A stretch of 64,000 nucleotides of DNA from Beaufortia kweichowensis (GCA_019155185.1 CM032815.1:13814903-13878902); one strand, 5' to 3'; positions 48,625-52,990 are shown, counted from the first letter of the stretch. A program made the numbers and translations. The notes: generated from the sequence alone by a model not told the origin.

Positions 48625-49937
48625 CCTGTCTGTTGTATATACTCACCTTGAGTTTGGATTGTACCTGTCATTTTCTGTCTTTCTCTGTCTGATAACAGCT
48701 GTGACACGAGCAACAGTGGTGTGTTTCCTAATATCAACACAATTGCAAGAGTGATTTTTGTTATACAGTTCAGCAAACAAGACTTTCTTATTGAATGACA
48801 TTATCATATTCTTTCTACTCTTTCACCAATTAAATAGCAGAAATGAGAGTTGAAGTGTAAGCAGATAATCTTAGCTTTCGGTTCTAAAAATGGAGGTCAT
48901 TTTCAGCCTATGTAACTAGCCATAGATAGCATAATTAAGTCATAGCTGAAGGGTGCACGACGTGAAGTAGAGGAACCCCTGTAACCCCGTTAGCCGTGAC
49001 TTATTCATGATAAAGCTCTAGCTGACTGGAATGATCTTCTTCATTCTCATTTGTTTTCTTTCTATCTGACTTTCTGAGTTTAACACACTGTTATCTTGTT
49101 ATTTCTCTCTCAGTCTGCGTCATTGTAATATCACAGAGAAAAGTTGTTCATCACTGGCGTCAGTTCTCAGCTCAAACTCCTCCAGTCTGACAGAACTGAT
49201 TCTGAGTGACAATAATCTGCAGGATTCAGGAGTGAAGCTGATCTCTGATGGACTGAAGAACCCAAACTGTAAACTGAAGATATTATGGTAAGAATGTCCT
49301 TAAACCAATCAGATGAAATATCTGTGTTTGTTTGTGTCATGTAAAGTCAGTGGAGGTGCTGAAAAGTTCATCAGAATCATAATAATGTGATAATGACAGT
49401 GAAGCACATCCCACATGCTCAAAGACAACAAAACACACAGGATTTTACAGATTCAGCGTCACCTATTTTGAATATGTTCTGCTCATAACAGTCAAACACA
49501 TCGAATTCTAAAGGTTGGTAAGTGTGAGTTGTTTTCTCTTTACAGGCTGAATTCCTGCCGTGTTGGAGCTAAAGGTTGTGTAGCTCTGGCTTCAGCTCTG
49601 AGATCAAACCCAAACTCACACCTGACAGAACTGAGTCTGAGTGAAAATAATCCCGGAGATTCAGCAGTGAAGCTGATCTCTGATCTACAGAACGATTCAC
49701 GCTGTCAATTACAGAAACTACAGTGAGTTATTTATTAAGTGTAATTTTGTTTTTAAACTCACCGGTCATTATTGTGTGTAATTATTATGATGTGTAATAT
49801 TTAAAAGTGTCTGCTTAATGAGTAAATGTTAATGTATAATGGTGAAAATCATAGAAGATGATAAATGTAAACATCATTCTGATATTATGTGTATTACTAA
49901 TGTCTGATTTTTCTCTTCAATGTTTTACAGTATTTGA
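12741..49937 (+). CDS. FISNA-NACHT-LRR protein (NLRC3-like NLR), multi-exon gene
   Basis: This is a predicted cytosolic NLR innate-immune receptor of the large teleost-specific FISNA class. Coding exons by GT-AG junctions: 12741-12833, 13082-13139, 40761-40965, 41045-42791, 44176-44349, 47222-47395, 47764-47940, 49114-49287, 49546-49722, 49931-49937. All phases agree (2,0,1,2,2,2,2,2,2, then stop TGA), giving 994 residues with no internal stop. The first visible exon opens in phase 2, so the start codon exon lies upstream and was not found. Domains in order: short N-terminal repeat unit, FISNA, NACHT with Walker A (GVAGIGKT) and Walker B (FIFDGLDEC), then five LRR units. No C-terminal B30.2/SPRY exon is present. 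The 27.6-kb intron 13140-40760 is filled with transposons. The main uncertainty is whether the first two exons belong to this gene or to a relic neighbour. The open frames suggest a functional gene. Confidence 0.82.
13545..14450. repeat. Inverted pair of palindromic interspersed repeats
   Basis: The left arm (about 13545-13925) and the right arm (about 14450-14090) are diverged inverted copies. Both contain aattcagctt/aagctgaattttcatcagc, the ggatcatgtgac block and the gatcaaa block. They meet at a shared ttcaaaagtttggggtcagt unit at about 13957-13976. This is the very common cyprinid repeat with that end sequence. Two copies sit tail to tail inside the large NLR intron. Confidence 0.7.
14820..14985. 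repeat. Fish interspersed repeat with tRNA-like segment
   Basis: It begins with a diverged form of the tttatccaaagcgacttaca block (14853-14873) and runs through aattaggggtaagatgcctt to gggaatcgaaccagcaacct, a B-box-like sequence. A shorter related piece lies at 39410-39500 (aattgggggtaaggtgtctt ... caacgctctaaccactaggc), and another tRNA-like end at about 46935-46990. Confidence 0.5.
14985..15770 (-). pseudogene. Decayed Tc1-like transposase
   Basis: The minus-strand frame 15668-15393 gives the DNA-binding/linker part (VRDPRATWKKLIDDLKAVGT, TIGNTLHCNGLKSC, KVPLLEKSHVHLKL). Further down, scattered frames give the catalytic-domain relics DETKIELVGINSTHL, EAWRWKHYALQ and SSMTMTQNIPP, the last corresponding to the HDNDPKHT box of Tc1 enzymes. 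Many stops and shifts show an old, dead copy of a family different from the Tc1 at 37556-39057. Confidence 0.75.
15770..16100 (+). pseudogene. L2-like LINE ORF2 fragment (pre-RT linker)
   Basis: The plus-strand translation reads KDKSPTPWYNQNTHALKRAA, RTFKKTKLEVFRVAWKDSV, then SRSACLSLIEENG, the segment between endonuclease and RT in L2-like LINEs. A stop follows SLIEENG, and the frame decays by about 16100. It may be the 5' part of the same LINE copy that resumes at about 20700. Confidence 0.6.
16100..16965. other. Unassigned intronic DNA
   Basis: AT-rich sequence with short pyrimidine-rich stretches. No open frame with recognisable content, no repeat pair and no RNA gene was seen. It ends in short ttgtattgtattgaattgaa repeats at about 16786-16810. 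Confidence 0.3.
17055..18005 (+). mobile_element. 5'-truncated LINE 3' end
   Basis: The sense translation gives the ORF2 C-terminus (HWLPVAARIKFKS-like, here LHWLPVAARIKFKSLMLAFK, then ERTSTGGSITLNLSLVLS), followed by a 3' UTR ending in tgtaagtcgctttggataaa and an (aaatgt)n-type tail at 17987-18005. The tail is split by a solo Ty3 LTR at 17557-17980. Antisense copies of the same family lie at 21283-23860 and 50944-51390. Confidence 0.7.
17557..17980 (-). mobile_element. Solo Ty3/gypsy LTR with AGCGT target duplication
   Basis: The 424-bp sequence is TG...CA bounded. On the minus strand it runs tgttacggagtcgatgcctt to acatgctaaca. It is homologous to the LTRs of the element at 31033-36695 (tgtcacggagccgatgcctt). 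It is flanked by AGCGT at 17552-17556 and 17981-17985, a 5-bp duplication as Ty3 integrases make. No internal region is present, so it arose by LTR-LTR recombination. Confidence 0.88.
18768..19079 (+). CDS. Gag-like ORF of the non-autonomous LTR element
   Basis: The frame of 103 codons begins 26 bases after the 5' LTR. The section GRIAGCPDGNLRLLFLCGLN, VRDLLSGNGPRGSFVEVADW resembles the 'FYAGLN ... LLSGDGPRGSFAEFVEWVL' capsid fragment found in fish non-autonomous gypsy-like elements, by my recollection. It overlaps the proline-rich frame. A single frameshift could join the two, so the original product may have been one Gag-proline-rich protein. Confidence 0.5.
   Translation: MAYSIDQAKAFLCLGQEDRSFEVHTLLFAVMGRIAGCPDGNLRLLFLCGLNREVRDLLSGNGPRGSFVEVADWVLFPLQVGQDGRPRGSWLRPRGSGLRPCGS
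19006..19986 (+). CDS. Proline-rich ORF of the non-autonomous LTR element
   Basis: The frame of 326 codons is dominated by Pro, Ser, Ala and acidic residues. It opens with tandem repeats such as SAPEVPGSAPEVPGSAP and DPEPPDPEPPDPEPPDP (15-base DNA units at 19138-19190). All three plus frames and a long minus frame are open here because the DNA is GC-rich and stop-poor, so the coding frame is not certain. This frame is preferred because its repeats are regular. No known domain was recognised. It runs into the 3' LTR. Confidence 0.4.
   Translation: MAKMAAPEVPGSAPEVPGSAPVAPDSAPVVPDSAPEDPDSAPEDPDPEPPDPEPPDPEPPDPASKFPPSLPLPPPLSPASAAPLSSPVPLSPSARLHVSPPRRWGSLRAFCVLAPTWSAAPPAPPPASEAQTPLQPSDPSAPPLPLPPLPPLCPVLALPPPGSLVPPASPWSGIGLPSPLASPSPPSSGSALPPAPSSSSVPPLSPRSADSTAPPRSAELSAPPRPSGTSESPWLCGPSSPPGDPTFLVSALAVGPLDSSLPIPWLLPPSSPPWPDGLFVTALITFSPSRTPALPPLLVLLRREDAPSGREGYCHSPMCSPGLHFP
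20068..20236. other. Satellite remnant and unassigned sequence
   Basis: Positions 20068-20110 continue the satellite interrupted at 18464 (acattgttaaattgctttag ... cataacctctggttat). The following 120 bases (cgagcttgtgatcgtgggcc region) are not like the satellite and were not identified. Confidence 0.35.
20237..20455. repeat. Long near-perfect hairpin with (TA)n loop
   Basis: The left arm 20237-20308 (ttaatagtcataggataact ... gaggtattaatca) is repeated in inverted orientation at about 20379-20455 (tgattaatacctctttgttt ... atcctatgactattaa). The arms are over 70 bases with no difference that I can see. The spacer is an alternating TA tract with one interruption (tatgtatata). Such identity suggests a recent inverted duplication, a fold-back element or an assembly effect. 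Confidence 0.8.
20690..21282 (+). pseudogene. L2-like LINE RT fragment
   Basis: The plus-strand translation contains LDPIPTTLLKEP, LGYVPKAYKLAVIVPTIKKP, LANYRPISNLPF, FQSGFRAHHSTETALIRVTN and LLVLLDLSAAFDTIDHSILL, the N-terminal and palm part of L2/CR1-type RT including the first catalytic aspartate. One frameshift at about 20965 breaks it. It stops at 21282 where another LINE tail begins, and the next motif (VQYGVPQGTVLG) resumes at about 23866-23915 beyond that insertion. Confidence 0.8.
21283..23860 (-). mobile_element. LINE inserted in antisense into the L2-like RT
   Basis: Minus-strand order: APE endonuclease N-part (23306-22930: LWNCQSAVNKAEFIPDFATQ, LGLTETWIRPEDSATPAALS), an intervening piece at about 22680-22920 that is not LINE-like, endonuclease C-part (22665-22204: PEDGSPLIVFGDFNIHLEKS), broken RT pieces (22217-21984), then the ORF2 C-terminus (CTINQTTSDDIERS and IKFKSLMHLKAS, 21981-21492) and a 3' UTR with tttatccaaagcgacttaca and an (atttac)n tail at 21279-21297. 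Most of RT is deleted, so the copy is inactive. Confidence 0.78.
23866..23918 (+). pseudogene. Resumption of the interrupted L2-like RT
   Basis: The translation SQVQYGVPQGTVLG is the RT box that normally follows the 'SYLSDRFQYV' region at the end of the fragment stopping at 21282. Order and orientation agree with one LINE copy split by the antisense LINE. Sequence identity is lost after 23918. Confidence 0.65.
23919..24678. other. Unassigned intronic DNA left of the retrovirus
   Basis: No open frame or repeat that I recognise. An eight-G run at about 23997-24005 and a minus-strand open frame of 97 codons (24338-24045) have no family resemblance. Position 24678 is the boundary with the retroviral 3' LTR. 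Confidence 0.3.
24679..25111 (-). repeat. Retroviral 3' LTR
   Basis: On the minus strand it begins TGTTGAAG directly after the purine tract aacaggagggaaa and ends ...CTATCA, 433 bp. The last 150 bases (24679-24829 on plus) match the partial 5' LTR at 36952-37101. A candidate TATA/AATAAA sequence (aataaaaagg) lies on the minus strand at about 24839-24829, just before the part shared with the 5' copy. Confidence 0.85.
25201..26770 (-). pseudogene. Retroviral envelope, disrupted
   Basis: The surface subunit has a CXXC motif (NCYMCSKM) in the frame 26510-26199 and continues, after an in-frame stop near 26199, to a furin-type RRKR site near residue 50 of the frame 26027-25515. The transmembrane subunit follows with a hydrophobic fusion-peptide-like stretch, a heptad region, the segment LDQLTASLGGVC and a CX6CC motif (CAVVGMSCC). 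The membrane anchor is in frame 25500-25201 (FIPIAVVLLLICLCMTCVI) with a short cytoplasmic tail. At least two frameshifts and one stop break the gene. CXXC plus CX6CC indicates a gamma-type covalently linked envelope. No intact product is expected. Confidence 0.8.
26807..27954 (-). pseudogene. Retroviral integrase
   Basis: The zinc-binding domain is in frame 27954-27547 (HVSTGGMVNIIGKYF ... CKACIVCIKHN), and the first core aspartate lies in the CMDFIEL segment. A frameshift at about 27550 moves the rest to frame 27547-26807: IYSDNGPHFVNEVV holds the second aspartate and HPQSAGLVERTNDTIKNIL the glutamate. The C-terminal SH3-like part has KPGDYVYIKVIKRKTWSSPR. An agaagaaga microsatellite (27007-27033) encodes a run of serines between core and C-terminal domain. 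Confidence 0.82.
28076..29171 (-). pseudogene. Retroviral RT tail and RNase H
   Basis: Frame 29171-28716 joins a Gag-like start (ETFPMIQVASD) directly to the end of the RT (LLQYLAKTGNKVKKQKLQWV, VQYLGHRLTAEGKF, RHMMSFLGLCNYCRAWIPSY). Frame 28735-28076 carries RNase H acidic sites in WFVDGSSYKAP, QAAEIVALTRA and VYTDSQYAFS. The catalytic RT core, protease and most of Gag are missing between the two joined parts, which shows an internal deletion. The two frames are offset by a shift near 28725. Confidence 0.8.
29150..29720 (-). pseudogene. Retroviral Gag matrix relic
   Basis: Scattered minus-strand frames give SRELIEKIFRKWTKRTRSLL (about 29600), KITRLKIWVTNRKKREEKKQ (about 29430) and then the frame 29383-29150 with the PPPY late-domain motif in SPFNPPPYAEV. 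A poly-A run on the minus strand (29169-29178) sits at the frame change into the RT-tail frame. The order is as in gamma-type Gag, N-terminal matrix then PPPY. Confidence 0.65.
29721..30895 (-). other. Retroviral leader or unassigned sequence
   Basis: No coding sequence is recognisable. It is AT-rich and pyrimidine-rich on the plus strand, with a gaaaaga-type low-complexity run at 30795-30840. By position it should be the retroviral leader upstream of Gag, but some of it may be other inserted DNA. Confidence 0.35.
30897..31032. repeat. 60-bp tandem repeat
   Basis: Two full units (30901-30960 and 30961-31020) differ at two positions, with a partial third at 31021-31032. Each contains aaatgcttctggatttaccc and taagtaaatacttctggatt. 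The Ty3 element is inserted in the third unit, and its right-hand target duplicate at 36696 continues with ctctttaccc, probably the rest of that unit. Confidence 0.85.
31033..31475 (+). repeat. Ty3/gypsy 5' LTR
   Basis: 443 bp, tgtcacggagccgatgcctt ... ccctgcacggtaaca. It is preceded by CCTGG and followed by the putative primer-binding region gtatcccggaccac. Homologous to the solo LTR at 17557-17980. Confidence 0.92.
31599..32467 (+). pseudogene. Ty3/gypsy Gag, interrupted
   Basis: The ATG at 31599 (MEATTPSTADATDLLHTL) is preferred over the upstream in-frame ATG at 31533. The retrotransposon-gag region has FLLQCNLYFSRQPHLHPTEA and LMTGAALRWAQGYWE. An in-frame TAG at 32298 separates it from the zinc knuckle CMYCGEPGHFLSTC, which is in the same frame at 32418-32460. 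The frame is then cut by the insertion that starts at about 32468. Confidence 0.82.
32468..33030 (-). mobile_element. LINE-tail insertion inside Ty3 Gag
   Basis: The plus strand starts with a (attca)n run and tttatttgtatagcgctttt, the reverse complement of the common fish LINE 3' end (aaagcgctatacaaataaa). The same end appears in sense at 39230, 45715 and 52970. It has an agtgcgtcca / agtgcggtcca direct repeat at its edges (32459-32468 and 33035-33045, approximate), probably the target duplication. It contains an (ag)n run at 32939-32964. Confidence 0.65.
33046..33954 (+). pseudogene. Ty3/gypsy protease and RT start
   Basis: The protease has ALIDSGAAGNFISPELL, where the active-site DSG is intact, and LVLGRPWLQ near its end. 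A stop at 33541 is followed in the same frame by the RT N-terminus (YEAFLDVFSRERATQLPPHR, KGRIYSLSLLEQKAMGDYIR, FFFVGKKDGGLRPCIDYRVL). The frame is lost at about 33890-33954, where PLIPVHRASS should run into the RT palm. A small deletion or shift is likely there. Confidence 0.8.
33955..34757 (+). pseudogene. Ty3/gypsy RT palm and RNase H
   Basis: RT resumes with MPFGLVNAPAVFQSFMNEIF and the catalytic VIVYIDDILVYSKS, then FLGYVISATGVLMEKDKVEA and RSLQRFLGFANFYR, ending in a TGA at 34389. RNase H follows (FVVEVDASTTGVGAVLSQLQ, ELLPIKLALEEWRHWLEGA), with a stop at 34755. Catalytic residues are present but the stops make it inactive. Confidence 0.85.
34791..36380 (+). CDS. Ty3/gypsy RNase H end and integrase
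   Basis: This open frame of 529 codons runs into the 3' LTR. It begins with the RNase H end (RWALFFSRFNFTVTYRPGSK, ADALSRIH). The HHCC zinc domain follows (GSGHPGQQRTLSLI ... CSVCAIAK), then the DDE core with HIAVDFISDLPCS, VSDRGPQFISHVWKAF and GYHPQANGQTERKIQEVGR. The C-terminal segment RFIGPFPVVKKINAVTYRLQ ... APSFHVSLLKPYV is chromodomain-like. The open integrase indicates a young copy, but the element as a whole is defective upstream. Confidence 0.88.
   Translation: MLYLREAKRLNSRQARWALFFSRFNFTVTYRPGSKNGKADALSRIHAPDVCPDPPEPVLPPAMVISPIEWELDKQIEASLRVQPAPPGGPEGKLFVPEDLRVPLMDSVHCVPGSGHPGQQRTLSLISPRYWWPGMSGDVTRYVQGCSVCAIAKVPRRLPQGKLLPLPVPQRPWTHIAVDFISDLPCSGGYTCVFVVVDRFSKSCKLIPLSSLPTAMQAAEALFHNVFRHFGLPEDIVSDRGPQFISHVWKAFFSLLGVTVSLTSGYHPQANGQTERKIQEVGRYLRTYCNRHHHSWHRFLPWAEYAQNSLRQDTTRLTPFQCVLGYQPPLFPWTQEPSMVPAVDHWFRASERVWNSAHVHLQAAVRRQKRHADQLRSPTPVFQPGQLVWLSTRDIRLRLPCRKLTPRFIGPFPVVKKINAVTYRLQLPRSYRLAPSFHVSLLKPYVNPVFVSSPESDAEGPPPAAPEPPPPPPLDEQDRSVGGVLSRSQCLQHRIPPITSPVPCHQHIKRLYFPSFISPAHLFTICNLV
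36244..36695 (+). repeat. Ty3/gypsy 3' LTR
   Basis: 452 bp, nearly identical to the 5' LTR, with a small insertion near 36423-36432 and a few substitutions such as agccaatgcc for agccgatgcc. A G-rich tract at 36230-36240 precedes it. Confidence 0.92.
36701..36930 (-). other. Retroviral leader next to the primer-binding site
   Basis: GC-rich, non-coding. On the minus strand it lies directly downstream of the tRNA-Tyr primer-binding site. It includes ggccggctttaggtttcccg, a plausible structured packaging region. It is cut off at 36700 by the Ty3 element. Confidence 0.5.
36931..36948 (-). other. Retroviral primer-binding site (tRNA-Tyr)
   Basis: On the minus strand TGGTCCTTCGAGCCGGAT follows the LTR end by two bases. 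Its complement ends in CTCGAAGGACCA, which is the 3' end of vertebrate tRNA-Tyr as I know it. This fixes the retrovirus orientation as minus. Confidence 0.8.
36952..37101 (-). repeat. Partial retroviral 5' LTR (R-U5 only)
   Basis: This matches the distal 150 bp of the 3' LTR and ends ...CTATCA two bases before the primer-binding site. The match stops at ctcgtagcc (37093-37101), immediately downstream of the TATA-like box in the 3' copy. The U3 part is therefore absent. Beyond 37101 the sequence is LINE 3' UTR. Confidence 0.8.
37556..39057 (-). mobile_element. Tc1-like DD34E transposon
   Basis: The 1502-bp element is flanked by TA dinucleotides (37554-37555 and 39058-39059). Terminal inverted repeats start CAAACCCGATTCC on the left and CAAACTCGATTCC on the right. 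A further copy of the cattccaaaaaagttgggac block lies inside the right end at about 38845-38865 (inverted), as in IR/DR-type Tc1 elements. The transposase is on the minus strand with few disruptions, so the copy is fairly young. Confidence 0.9.
37775..38709 (-). pseudogene. Tc1-like transposase, nearly intact
   Basis: A likely start is the Met of MGRGSPIPPMLQRKIVEQYQ (about 38700). The N-terminal helix-turn-helix (GVSQRKIAKSLKLSSSTVHN) ends in frame 38912-38481. A frameshift near 38485 and a stop near 38345 separate it from frame 38323-37775, which holds the catalytic triad: LWSDESKFE, IFQHDNARPHTA and SPDLSPIENIW. Exactly 34 residues lie between the last Asp and Glu, giving DD34E. Cut-and-paste transposase of the Tc1/mariner superfamily, inactive by two lesions. 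Confidence 0.88.
39251..40760. other. Intronic DNA with minor repeats
   Basis: It includes a tRNA-like repeat piece at 39410-39500, a purine-rich segment at 39600-40010 with repeated 'accaggcag'-type words and no recognisable product, and a possible LINE end at about 40220-40285 (ttcgttgtgtatagagatat ... gacaataaagtc). The remainder up to the splice acceptor at 40760 is AT-rich intron. Confidence 0.35.
40761..42791 (+). CDS. NLR FISNA and NACHT exons
   Basis: Exon 40761-40965 (phase 0 in, phase 1 out) encodes ELEHKIIFLVKKELKNFKRL and the acidic linker to KITLHVLRKMKQTDLADTLL. Exon 41045-42791 encodes FISNA (NEIYTELYITEGGSGEMNNE, VRQIETASRR), then NACHT with P-loop GVAGIGKTVSVQKF, Walker B IVFIFDGLDEC, sensor-like ALIWITSRPAAA, winged-helix and helical domain 2 (FLSFVHLSVQEFLAALF-like, here SFVHLSVQEFLAAL), ending before the donor gtaagtc. 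The 1747-base exon is fully open. The exon structure is the usual one for this family. Confidence 0.92.
42792..44175 (+). other. NLR intron with a hAT relic
   Basis: Intron between the NACHT exon and the first LRR exon. The end of a hAT-like element is visible at 43520-43548 (tatatatcgcccagtcctac), like the terminus at 62695-62713. No other feature was recognised. Confidence 0.4.
44176..49937 (+). CDS. NLR leucine-rich repeat exons and terminal exon
   Basis: There are five exons of 174, 174, 177, 174 and 177 bp, each bounded by phase-2 junctions and each encoding one pair of ribonuclease-inhibitor-type LRRs (for example LTELNLSENNLQDSGVKLIS). Exons 47222-47395 and 49114-49287 differ at only about 6 of 174 positions. 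The 177-bp exons 47764-47940 and 49546-49722 are also close in their middle part, so a two-exon module has duplicated. The last coding exon (49931-49937) supplies only the end of a split histidine codon, isoleucine and TGA. The 3' UTR follows. Confidence 0.9.
44490..44523 (+). repeat. (AC)n microsatellite
   Basis: A pure ca-dinucleotide run of about 17 units in the intron after the first LRR exon. Confidence 0.9.
45075..45735 (+). mobile_element. LINE 3' UTR copy
   Basis: It begins accctgacctgacgttggat and ends aaagcgctatacaaataaac with (gaactt)n. It is highly similar to 52345-52990 and to 37102-39250 without its Tc1. It has split an older repeat: gcctacttccatactatata (44980) and cgaatggtctactgcttcca (45744) look like the two halves. 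Confidence 0.75.
46185..46490 (+). pseudogene. LINE RNase H fragment
   Basis: The translation includes FICVPAHVGIQGNEEGNKIA, the RNase H end motif HxGxxGNExxDxxA found in LINEs of the I/Jockey-like groups, then ERKRFILIARDMKWQTYWD. Only about 90 codons survive, in the intron between the first and second LRR exons. Confidence 0.6.
47622..47697 (+). repeat. (AC)n/(ACGC)n microsatellite
   Basis: Ca repeats with interspersed cgca units in the short intron before the LRR exon at 47764. Confidence 0.9.
48590..48622. repeat. (TA)n microsatellite
   Basis: Alternating TA run of about 16 units in the intron between LRR exons 47764-47940 and 49114-49287. Nothing else was recognised in this 1.2-kb intron. 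Confidence 0.9.
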
Positions 49938-50600
49938 CATTGACTGTATCAACAAGATCTACAAGATGACAACACACACAACTGTCTTTAGTCATAAACT
50001 ATAAGATCTGTTTTACAGCAGCAGTGCTACAGCAGAACTCAACATGAACGACGTCTGTTAGAGAACCGCTAGTTTCCTTTGCTAGTTACAGGGGGAGTAA
50101 ATGATTTCTGAGAATGAGATGATGAGTGTTCTGTGTACATGTTCAGAAAAAATAATAATTTCCTCACTGTGTAAAAGAGCAAACAAACCAAGTGGATGGG
50201 ACCGATTCACACAACACAGCTTCACTCTCGTAGCAAATCAGCAATTAGGGGCGTGTACGCTTATGGAAGAGAGTTCTGTGTTTCTTTTGGGCAGAAGTGT
50301 TTTTGTTTGGATGATGATTTCAAATATTAAAAGCATTTCACAGAAATCACTTACTACCCCTTTAAATTCACTAATGACAAGACATGAAACAATGTTTTCA
50401 TGGCATGTCAAGAGCCACATGTAAAATATTATATTTCTTAAAGGCTTTTTGTGTTTGCAGATTTGTATGAATGTTTGATTTTACTTTATGATGTATCAAC
50501 AGAAAGAAAATGATTTTATATTTCTACAGAAATATAAAAAAAATGCAGCAACAATTATTTTTGTTGTTATTGTTATAGTAACAGTTGTGTATCTCATTAT
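49938..50600 (+). other. NLR 3' UTR and downstream sequence
   Basis: This follows the TGA at 49935-49937. The same exon continues without an obvious splice donor. No perfect AATAAA was found close by, so the polyadenylation site is not fixed. Confidence 0.45.
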
Positions 50601-50601
50601 C

Positions 50602-51655
50602 AGAGGTGGACAGTAACAATGTACATTTACTTGAGTACTGTACACTTTTTCAATATCTGTATTTTACTTGAGAAGTATTTTTCTAGAAACTTGTTACTTC
50701 ACTACATATTATACTTTTTACTCCACCACATTTCTATCAAGGTCAATTATCAATTATAACCTTCATAAACTTCCTGTCCTGTCCTCCCCTCCCTGACAAT
50801 GCAAACATGTCAACTTTTGGTGAAATCTTTTGGTTCAAATGTGGCTAAAAACCTGACTGTGGCGAAATTTGGCATAAATTACATTCACTTAATTTGCTGC
50901 AGAAGACCGACAAACCTCCTAATATTTGTTAATGCACATTAAACTACATTTACATTTACATTTAGGCATTTAGCTGACGCTTTTATCCAAAGCGACTTAC
51001 AAATATTAGGAGACAATGAAGTGACACATCAAAAGCAACAATAGTACTAAGAAGTGCTTTACTAAGTTTACAATGTTTCACAGTGATAGAGAAATACCTG
51101 TAGAGAAAAGAAAAGAAAAGAAAAGAAAAGAAAAGAGAGTTTTTTTATTATGATGTCAGGTGTTGGTGGAAGAGGTGTGTTTTTATGTGTTTCTTAAAGG
51201 AGGTGAGGGATGTGACAGATGAGATTGTGTTAGTGAGATTATTCCACAAGCAGAGAACAGAGAAGAAGAGAGAACGAGAGAGAGATTTAGTGCCTTCTGT
51301 GAGGGAACCACCAGTCGATGTTTGTTCGTTGAATGTAGGGTTCTGAATGGGTTGTAGGTGTGTAGAAGAGAGTTAAAGTATGAACTAACACTATGATTTA
51401 TAACTGAACTAACATAATGATTTATATTTAAAGATGTATAAATGCTGAAAACCTATATTGTTCATTGTTTGTCAACTAAGCATGCATTAACTAATGTTAA
51501 CAAATATAACCTTGTAAAATGTTACCAAAAAAGTCATTTTAAAAGCAAGTACATCTGAACTTTCCTGTTTCACGTGTAATGGAGTAATATTTGAGCAGTA
51601 GTATCTGTACTTTTACTTTTACAGAAGTAATGTAGTTGTGTACTTTGTCCACCTT
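50602..51655 (+). mobile_element. hAT-like non-autonomous element with LINE insertion
   Basis: It starts cagaggtggacagtaacaat and ends with the inverted form gtactttgtccacctt. Flanks are tcattat on both sides (about 50595-50601 and 51659-51666), an approximate 8-bp duplication. It is split by an antisense LINE 3' end at 50944-51390. Confidence 0.6.
50944..51390 (-). mobile_element. Antisense LINE 3' end
   Basis: It begins (on plus) with (atttac)n, then tttagctgacgcttttatcc and aaagcgacttacaaatatta. It runs through aaaggaggtgagggatgtga to ggttctgaatgggttgtagg. Same family as 17055-18005 and 21283-23860. It contains a (aaaag)n run at 51103-51135. Confidence 0.75.
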
Positions 51656-51829
51656 CGTTCATTATCTGTGTTATGGCAATACTCTCAATGCTGATTAATT
51701 ATTATAATAAAATGAGTGATTATAACAATAAAAATAACTTTTGGAGGCCGAATGCAAGCTTTAATTATCTTACATGCCCTGGGTAATTTTATAAATTATC
51801 CACTGAAATGAAAATGTATTTAGAGGTGT

Positions 51830-52990
51830 ATTATAAGATAAAATATTACTAATTGGTTACCCATTACGCAACGTATTAACTTTAAGATCTTACTGACTAC
51901 TTATAAGGCTCTACATGGTTTAGCTCCTCAGTACCTGAGTGAACTCCTAATACATTACAGTTCCTCACGTCAATTACGCTCTCAGGACTCTGGCCTTTTG
52001 GTAATACCTAGAATTTCTAAATCAAGTGCTGGTGGATCATTCTCCTATAGGCTATAGCACCTAAACTTTGGAATAGTCTTCCTAGTGCTGTGCGGGAGGC
52101 AGACACACTCTCTCAGTTTAAATCTAGATTAAAGATCTATCTCTTTAACATAACATACACATCGTCCAACAGCTTTTAACACAAATCCCATAAGGGATTG
52201 TTAGGCTGCATTAATTAGATCAACCGGAACCGGGAACACTTCCCTAAAAATCTGATGTACTTGTTGAATCTAAGGGTGTGAAACAGTATTTTACTCTCAG
52301 TTTGTTTGTTTCTTATTATTCTGAGGTTGTATCCAATCCATACCCTGACCTGATGCTGGATCCATCAGAAGGAGAACCTACACTCATTATAGCTAATGCT
52401 AATGCTAGTTACTACATTAATGCTAATGCTAAACAGTATTTATGCTAATCTCTTTAACTATTTAACTTTGACTAATGAACTACTTCTTTTCTGTTTATGT
52501 CAGCAGTTTGATGTTATAGCTGCACTCAGTTAACTCAGTCATCCCCGACTAAACAATCCTTTATTGTAGAATATTAGCCTTTTAACTACTACCTTGTTTA
52601 CCAAACACACAATCACATTGTTAAATTCAATCACAACTAATAATCCAGATCAACTCAAATCTCAGATCTACACGGCTTCAAACTTTAGCAACTTTAGTTC
52701 ACGACTTTAAATCAAATCATTTTTATTAAACTACTGACTGCAGCTGTGACGCGTCAGAGGAGAAATGACCCTCCAAGTGAGTCTCCATATATATATATAT
52801 ATATATAGATTCATTAATGGAGTTTGGGTTCAGTGTTGGAGTGTCACTAGGAGACTGAGCTGATATTAGATATTAGTTATTAAATTAGCATTTATATTTT
52901 CCTGCTTGTCATTCTGTTTATTCCGCTGTAAAGCTGCTTTGAAACAGTGCATCATTGTTAAAGCGCTATACAAATAAACTAAAACTTAAT
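51830..52990 (+). mobile_element. L2-like LINE 3' end with ORF2 tail
   Basis: The translation near 51850 contains LTTYKALHGLAPQYLSELLI, then SSRQLRSQDSGLLVIPRISK, the C-terminal ORF2 segment of L2-like LINEs, with a frameshift before the end. From about 52330 it is the 3' UTR shared with 37102-39250 and 45075-45735. This copy links that UTR family to its coding part. Confidence 0.75.

Noticed and set aside
48494..48776. Opposing open frames with Tyr-Ile runs
   Set aside because: Produced by the (TA)n microsatellite at 48590-48622.
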